From the NCBI RefSeq assembly GCF_964340395.1, contig NC_135563.1, positions 12,564,151 to 12,628,150 on the forward strand: DNA of 64,000 bases. Reading direction: 5' to 3'. The notes beneath the pieces were generated by a model that saw only the letters and a program-made list of their open reading frames with translations, made no database searches and was not told where the DNA came from. Made by a program: the position numbers and the translations under genes. Source of the stretch: Glandiceps talaboti (Eukaryota; Hemichordata; Enteropneusta; Spengelidae). Shown piece by piece: positions 52,796-64,000 of the stretch (positions are counted from its first letter, which is position 1; every line of letters begins with the position of its first letter).

Positions 52796-54691
52796 TATCC
52801 TACTACTATCTGGATTTAATTCAAAGCGTTACCTTCAAAATCAGCAGCAAGGAACTTCAGTAACCCTATAATTCCTGCACTTATAACTAGATGATTTAGC
52901 AGTAGTACCAATATGACACTGTTCGATTCCGAAATGTGTTATCCGCCATGTTTTAGTGTCCAGTCCTCTATATAAGTTATGGTCAAAGTCTGAAGTCGTC
53001 AGCTCGATATAAACTTAGTACTGTAATCCAGTCTAGAAAGACAAGCAATTTGTTTCTGTGGTTTTTCAAATAAAAATATCAATTACTTATCGCAGAACAA
53101 TTGTCAGTTCTTGATTGGTTGCCTAGGGATACTTTCTGCCGGAAGATCCTTTGAGAGTTCCTTGACGTTCAGTTATTTTCTCCTGTTGCATGCATAACCG
53201 GAAACCGCTTCGTCTCTTAGAATCATCATATTTAACAGCAAAGTTATAGGTAGGTCAATATCTGTTTTCGGATTTGGCAACAAAGTGTCATATTTGTCAT
53301 TTTTAACATCATAAAAACTAAATTTGACAGTTTCAAGTGTCATTTAAAACAATATTTTTTTAAATTTTCCCCTAGGAATTGGGTATTTTAACATTTTCAT
53401 GAATTTAATCACGATATTTAAATTTGGGGGCTGTCTCCTGAAAAAATGAACATTTTTGAAGAAGAAATTACAAAACGAATCCTTAGGTTCAAACTATCCC
53501 ATGATTACAATAATTGTATGCAAATTAGGCAAATCAACAAACACATTTTTACCAAAAAGGTAACACGTTTGTGGGGTTACCACATGCTTAAAATCAACAA
53601 ATTTTGTCATACATACAATTGAAAATATATATAAAGTACACAATGAATGTAACTTAAATGTAACTTTATTGATTCAGATAATCAGATGGAAAAAGTTTCA
53701 AATTGGAAAATTATTTTATTGGTGTTTGTAATTTCTTTCCTCCAGTAATGGAAAAATGAACATGGGATTTGTCATGTAAACAAATTTAAAATACATTTAC
53801 TTATCATTCAATAGTTAGCCAGTTTCAAAGGAAGGGGTCCTAAATTACCAAAAATGTGTTAATGAGGTCAAAGGTCAGTCACGTGACATAATTAAATATT
53901 CAAAATGGCATCATATGTACACACATATTTCCTTACATAGAAACGTGTATGTCTCTCAAAATAAGCGTGTCATGGGGTGGAGACTTTGGATGATTTGAAG
54001 CTATATACGTGCTCATGTATTATGCGTTGCTACGCAGTTGGTGTCTGTACAGTGTTTCGTTGAAGACACGTAATAAAACCTTTTCCCTGAATTTGTTAAA
54101 TTCCCACATCACGACACTGTACGACATCGAGAATGTTATACAAATTGTAAGTGAAAGCGTTTTTACTAAACAGTTCTATAAATATAATGGTACTCCTTGA
54201 CGAACTCACGCCAACAATTTTCTTCCAGCCAAGGCACATGACTCATTGAGTGTGTGACATCCTGATACTCGTACGAGTCGTAGTAGACATTACCTTATTC
54301 ACTAAAACTACTTGCTTGTACCTTCAAAATCTCGGTTTTATAACTTCAATAGTAATCAATCCTCACATACCACATTTTTGTTAAGTCTGTTCGTGAGTCA
54401 TTTTCTAATTTGCAATAATTTCTGACATTAATTGTACTAGTATTTAGCGATCACTATTGTCGACATGTTATGTATTGTTGTCATGTCAAAACTATAAGTC
54501 ACTGTAACAATAAAGATTGTAAGTACATTGATATTTACATGATTTTCCAGTATTTTTGACTGTGAATAAAAGCATTTTTTCCTTTGTTAAGTTACGGCAT
54601 TTATCATTTATAACATTCAAGAATGCGTGGTGAGATAATTGAAAAAAATATATCGCGTAAAAGTAAACTTAATGTTTCTAAAAGTACTATC

Positions 54692-54757
54692 GGGGGCAAA
54701 AGGCCGGGGGAAAGTGAGGGGGCAACGGGCCAGGGGGAAACAGGCCGGGGGGGGGGC
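54692..54757 (+). repeat. G-rich degenerate minisatellite, potential G-quadruplex
   Basis: About five degenerate ~14-bp units of the form GGGGGCAAAAGGCC or GGGGGAAAGTGAGG, ending in a nine-G run. At least five separate runs of three or more G lie within 66 bp, enough for a G-quadruplex on the plus strand. Confidence 0.75.
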
Positions 54758-55166
54758 AAAATGCCGAGAGGCTTCCGCACCGAGGCCTACTATGTTGCAT
54801 TTGCTTTTGTAAAAAACCCTCTTCTGTAATAAACCTACCTGTCAACCTTCTTTACGTATGCAAATACTTGTACATAAACATTCGGGAATAAAAGTATATA
54901 AAACACAAATCGCGTGTTCCTTTTTGTTGGTGGGAAAAATAACGAACGACTTTCAAAAAATCTTTCAACCAAATGATGGAACTTACCATGAATGATATAA
55001 TATGTTAAAAATTAAAATGACCAAAATTCGCCAACGAACCTGCATCTCTACCTTAAAAGTGATTGACTAGAATTTTTTTAACCTCAATCGATGAAAACGT
55101 CTGTAAAATGTGTCTTTCCAAAGGCTGTCTTTTTCATACAAGTTTGTATTGTAAAGTATCTCATCT

Positions 55167-60564
<5,398 letters not shown>

Positions 60565-60704
60565 CGTAAACCTGAGAGGAAAAAACAGTCTGGGTCAGTA
60601 TCATATTTGGTGAAATATTGTACATATAAAACATTTATGATATTTTTTTTATATAAATGATCATATAGAGTGAAAGAAAGAGGATTCAAAGACAATCTAT
60701 GGTG

Positions 60705-60851
60705 TTAAAGGCCAAGATTTCAATCCCAGGTTCTCGCATTAGCTCGGGTTATCTTTATCATATATTTGTGTTCTGGGACGTTTTCTATAGCTTTGTCAGA
60801 CAAATGTTTTTCACACCTAAATTTTAATCCGTTTTCAAAATGGGCCTTTAA
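60705..60851. mobile_element. TTAAAGGCC-ended element, 147 bp, unit 1
   Basis: TTAAAGGCC at the left and GGCCTTTAA at the right form a perfect 9-bp terminal inverted repeat including TTAA at both edges. Internal blocks ATTTCAATCC and TTTTAATCC form an imperfect inverted pair. Non-autonomous. A TTAA target would suggest piggyBac-type mobilisation, but this is not proven. Confidence 0.7.
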
Positions 60852-61903
60852 ACTGGATTCGGTGTTGCCTCCATTTTACTTCTATCCCGGAGAAACTATA
60901 CAATGCGTAAATTGTTCACTGAAACTTATATGTCCATAGACTGGAGGAACTGAATGGCCCCTTAGCGAATAGTGGGATAGGAATACGATGCTAGAAGTTC
61001 TTTGTACTGGGAAATGTAGGCAGTGTTGCACATCAGCATAGTTCTGTTGGCATGTAGAATGAATTGATTCCAGTGATAAAATGTCGAATGTGTTATGTAT
61101 GAATCTTCTTGCAAAGACAGACAAGCATGCCTACGGTTGACGCCGTGTCCTGGCCATGTGAGAGAGACCACCAAACCAAAGTTCAAACTTAATCATCATA
61201 TTTAATCTCACACAATGCTCGTAACAAATTGTATATGTTATTTATTTACCAAATACCGTAAAATCTTTCTGAGAGAGGTCATTTTTCCGGTAATAGCGGT
61301 GAGCCGGAGGAAAGCTGGTCAATTAAATCCAGTAAAAGAAGAAGTGGAAATTGGTTTTAAAAAACAATACCAGATTTTAAAATCATTACTTTATTACATG
61401 GCACCTTCTAGGGAAAAGGTGTTTTTTAAAAGAATAAACAAAAAGGAAACAATAAATAAACAAAAAATATTTGCAAAAAAGTAAACAGTGTTACGAGTGA
61501 CACATGATCCAAGTAAACATTATTCTACATGTAACGTCACATTGATTAATGAACAGAGCCATGGGCCAAGTATAGTAATGTTATTCTCTTAATAAGTGGA
61601 GGCCATAGGTGTCACAACAAGTGATAAATTGTGCCCCAATTGATTTCAACAGTTGTTTAACTGAGACTATTCTATAAAGTTCATTTAACTGTCTATTTCT
61701 GAACTGAATTAATTGTATTGATAAATACTTACTAAATAAGGATAAGAGAGTGACTTTTCTTGCATTAAAACAACTTGTTTGTTAACCATATTTGTATTAC
61801 GGAATGAACGATATTTTAAATAAAATGTTGATGACGTATACGGTTGAAGCTAGATGGAATTTGGCATCAAACATAGTTAGTTGGCGAAGAGGCCTTGATG
61901 ATG

Positions 61904-62069
61904 TAGTCTTGCTGCTAGACGTTCGGGCTTTCTTTCGATGCTAGAACTATAAGCGATCGAAGTTCGCATGTGAGGGCTTGCCCGAACCGGATGTTCCATC
62001 CTCGATAGCGTTGTTCGGCTGTGTGTCGTATTTTATCGGAAGAACATCCGAGGGCTAGCTGATAGACTA
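61904..62069 (+). mobile_element. 166-bp MITE with 9-bp target duplication, copy 2
   Basis: Same ends as 15475-15641 (TAGTCTTGCTGCTAG ... GATAGACTA). Flanked by TTGATGATG (61895-61903) and TTGATGGTG (62070-62078), one mismatch. Located in duplication unit 1. Confidence 0.85.
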
Positions 62070-62500
62070 TTGATGGTGTGACACTGGTTTTGAATGTGCT
62101 CCGTGAACAGAGCCTGGCAGAGACAGAAAACACTCGAAAGAACTTTGATGTTTGGTTGGTTGCAACTAAATTGAGGAGTTCGATTGAATCGCTCCTATTA
62201 CTGCAAATCGTATAAGTTATTCAACCCAAAAGTAATATTATTTGAGTCTTTTACAGAATACATGTCCTGAGAACTGGTACCTCTTAGACGACAGACTGAG
62301 CGAGTTTGAGCTTACCACTGAAAAATTGGTCAATATCGCCGCAGCCTAAATTCAGCGTCGTAACAACAGTAAATGAAAAAAACGAATATATCTAAACAAA
62401 ATTGGTGAAATATTGTACATATAAAACATTAATGATATTTTTTTATATAAATGATCATTTTTAGAGTGAAAGAAAGAGGATTCAAAGACAATCTATGGTG

Positions 62501-62647
62501 TTAAAGGCCAAGATTTCAATCCCAGGTTCTCGCATTAGCTCGGGTTATCTTTATCATATATTTGTGTTCTGGGACGTTTTCTATAGCGTTGTCAGACAAA
62601 TGTTTTTCACACCTAAATTTTAATCCGTTTTCAAAATGGGCCTTTAA
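62501..62647. mobile_element. TTAAAGGCC-ended element, 147 bp, unit 2
   Basis: Duplicate of 60705-60851 carried along with the tandem duplication; identical ends, very few internal differences. Confidence 0.7.
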
Positions 62648-63561
62648 ACTGGATTCGGTGTTGCCTCCATTTTACTTCTATCCCGGAGAAACTATACAAT
62701 GCGTAAAATGTTCACAGAAACTAATATGTCCCCAGACTGGAGGAACTGACTGGCCCCTTAGCGAATAAGTAAATGTGATAGGAATACGATGCTCTAGTTC
62801 TTTGTACTGTGAAATGTAGGCAGTGTTGCACATCAGCATAGTTCTGTTGGCATGTAGAATGAATTGATTCCAGTGATAGAATGTCGAATGTGTTATGTAT
62901 TAATCTTCTTGCAAAGACAGACAAGCATGCCTACGGTTGACGCCGTGTCCTGGCCATGTGAGAGAGACCACCAAACCAAAGATCAAACTTAATCATCATA
63001 TTTAATCTCACACAATGCTCGTAACAAATTGTATATGTTATTTATTTACCAAATACCTTAAAATCTTTCTGAGATAGGTCATTTTTCCGGTAATAGCGGT
63101 GAGCCGGGAGGAAAGCAGGTCAATTAAATCCAGTAAAAGAAGAAGAGGAAATTGGTTTTAAAAAACAATACCAGCTTTTAAAATCATTACTTTATTACAT
63201 GGCACCTTCTAGGGAAAAGTTGTTTTTTAAAAGAATAAACAAAAAGGAAACAATAAACAAACAAACAATATAGGTGTCACAAGTGATAAATTGTGCCCCA
63301 ATTGATTTCAACAGTTGTTTAACTGAGACTATTCTATAAAGTTCATTTAACTGTCTATTTCTGAAATGAATTAATTGTATTGATAAATACTTACTAAATA
63401 AGGATAAGAGAGTGACTTTTCTTGTAAACAACTTGTTTGTTAACCATATTTGTATTACGGAATGAACGATATTTTAAATAAAATGTTGATGACGTATACG
63501 GTTGAAGTTAGATGGAATTTGGTATCAAACATAGTTAGTTGGCGAAGAGGCCTTGATGGTG

Positions 63562-63727
63562 TAGTCTTGCTGCTAGACGTTCGGGCTTTCTTTCGATGCT
63601 ATAACTATAAGCGAACGAAGTTCGCATGTGAGGGCCTGCCCGAACCGGATGTTCCATCCTCGATAGCGTTGTTCGGCTGTGTGTCGTATTTTATCGGAAG
63701 AACATCCGAGGGCTAGCTGATAGACTA
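63562..63727 (+). mobile_element. 166-bp MITE with 9-bp target duplication, copy 3
   Basis: Duplicate of copy 2 in unit 2. Flanked by TTGATGGTG (63553-63561) and TTGATGGTA (63728-63736). Confidence 0.85.
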
Positions 63728-64000
63728 TTGATGGTATGACACTGGTTTTGAATGTGCTCCGTGAACAGAGCCTGGCAGAGAGACAGAAAACACTCGAAAG
63801 AACTTTGATGTTTGGTTGGTTGCAACTAAATTGAGGAGTTCGATTGAATCGCTCCTATTACTGCAAATCGTATAAGTCATTCAACCCAAAAGTAATATTT
63901 GAGTCTTTTACAGAATACATGTCATGAGAACTGGTACCTCTTAGACGACAGACTGAGCGAGTTTGAGCTTACCACTGAAAAATTGGTCAATATCGCCGCA

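Larger units (their letters stand above)
51879..55166. other. Convergent spacer: 3' UTR of the Knickkopf-like gene and repeats
   Basis: No coding exon is supported. Contains a candidate ATTAAA signal (52176-52181), a MITE-like repeat (52440-52795) and a G-rich minisatellite (54692-54757). The genes on either side point toward each other. The remainder is AT-rich sequence in which I see nothing identifiable. Confidence 0.6.
60607..62401. repeat. Large tandem duplication, unit 1 (1795 bp)
   Basis: Begins TTGGTGAAATATTGTACATA, which recurs at 62402. Matches unit 2 throughout with a few per cent differences and small indels. It carries one TTAAAGGCC-ended element and one 9-bp-TSD MITE at equivalent positions, so both were present before duplication. 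Contains about 135 bp (around 61475-61610) missing from unit 2. Lies upstream of the sulfotransferase start codon and may include its untranslated first exon. Confidence 0.9.
62402..64000. repeat. Large tandem duplication, unit 2 (runs off the window)
   Basis: Second copy of 60607-62401, with a net shortening of about 135 bp. The window ends at a position equivalent to about 62342 of unit 1, so the unit is nearly complete. Whether more units follow cannot be seen. Confidence 0.9.

Noticed and set aside
60882-61186. Two overlapping minus-strand frames (80 and 74 codons), partly repeated in duplication unit 2
   Set aside because: Similarity between units is explained by DNA duplication. The frames are interrupted differently in unit 2 and no domain is recognisable; a decayed mobile-element fragment cannot be excluded.

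Overview
This is an AT-rich eukaryotic nuclear window with four spliced protein-coding genes. All introns have GT-AG ends, coding exons are short (mostly 50-300 bp), and introns and spacers are full of microsatellites, foldback/MITE-type elements and retroelement scraps. The gene set points to an invertebrate animal: a CNT-family nucleoside transporter, DHX34, a Knickkopf/Skeletor-type DM13-DOMON protein and a Golgi carbohydrate sulfotransferase. A marine deuterostome (hemichordate or amphioxus) or a lophotrochozoan would fit, but the phylum cannot be fixed from the sequence alone.

Layout. 1-4350: no gene, repeats only. 4777-17442 (minus): complete SLC28/CNT-type transporter, 11 coding exons, 664 aa. 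17443-21732: spacer with a 225-bp perfect-TSD foldback element just upstream of the transporter start and a 908-bp TIR element. 21733-40069 (minus): complete DHX34 RNA helicase, 26 coding exons, 1313 aa. 40070-41473: head-to-head spacer with a TCTCGCGAGA palindrome and a YY1-like site. 41474-51878 (plus): complete Knickkopf/Skeletor-like gene, 15 coding exons, 699 aa. 51879-55166: UTR and repeats. 55167-60564 (minus): complete type II membrane sulfotransferase, 3 coding exons, 350 aa. Its second large intron region holds a Penelope-like retroelement remnant with hammerhead-ribozyme-like motifs. 60607-64000: two copies of a roughly 1.7-kb tandem duplication, the second cut by the window edge.

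I rebuilt all four gene models by hand from splice sites. Every junction phase closes and each total coding length is divisible by three (1995, 3942, 2100 and 1053 nt including stops). The genes are not functionally linked as an operon would be. DHX34 acts in nonsense-mediated decay and RNA surveillance. The transporter sits in the plasma membrane. The Knickkopf-like protein is a secreted, probably lipid-anchored surface protein. The sulfotransferase works in the Golgi on glycans.

The most interesting signals are: (a) substitutions in the nucleoside-binding motif of the transporter (QTEAPL becomes MTTAPL, and the conserved Ser after Asn is Gly); (b) hammerhead-ribozyme-like folds beside a Penelope-like GIY-YIG remnant, one pair locked into a 153-bp palindrome; (c) several short mobile families with clear TIRs and 3-, 9- or 10-bp target duplications; and (d) a splice donor that is itself the first unit of a GA microsatellite.
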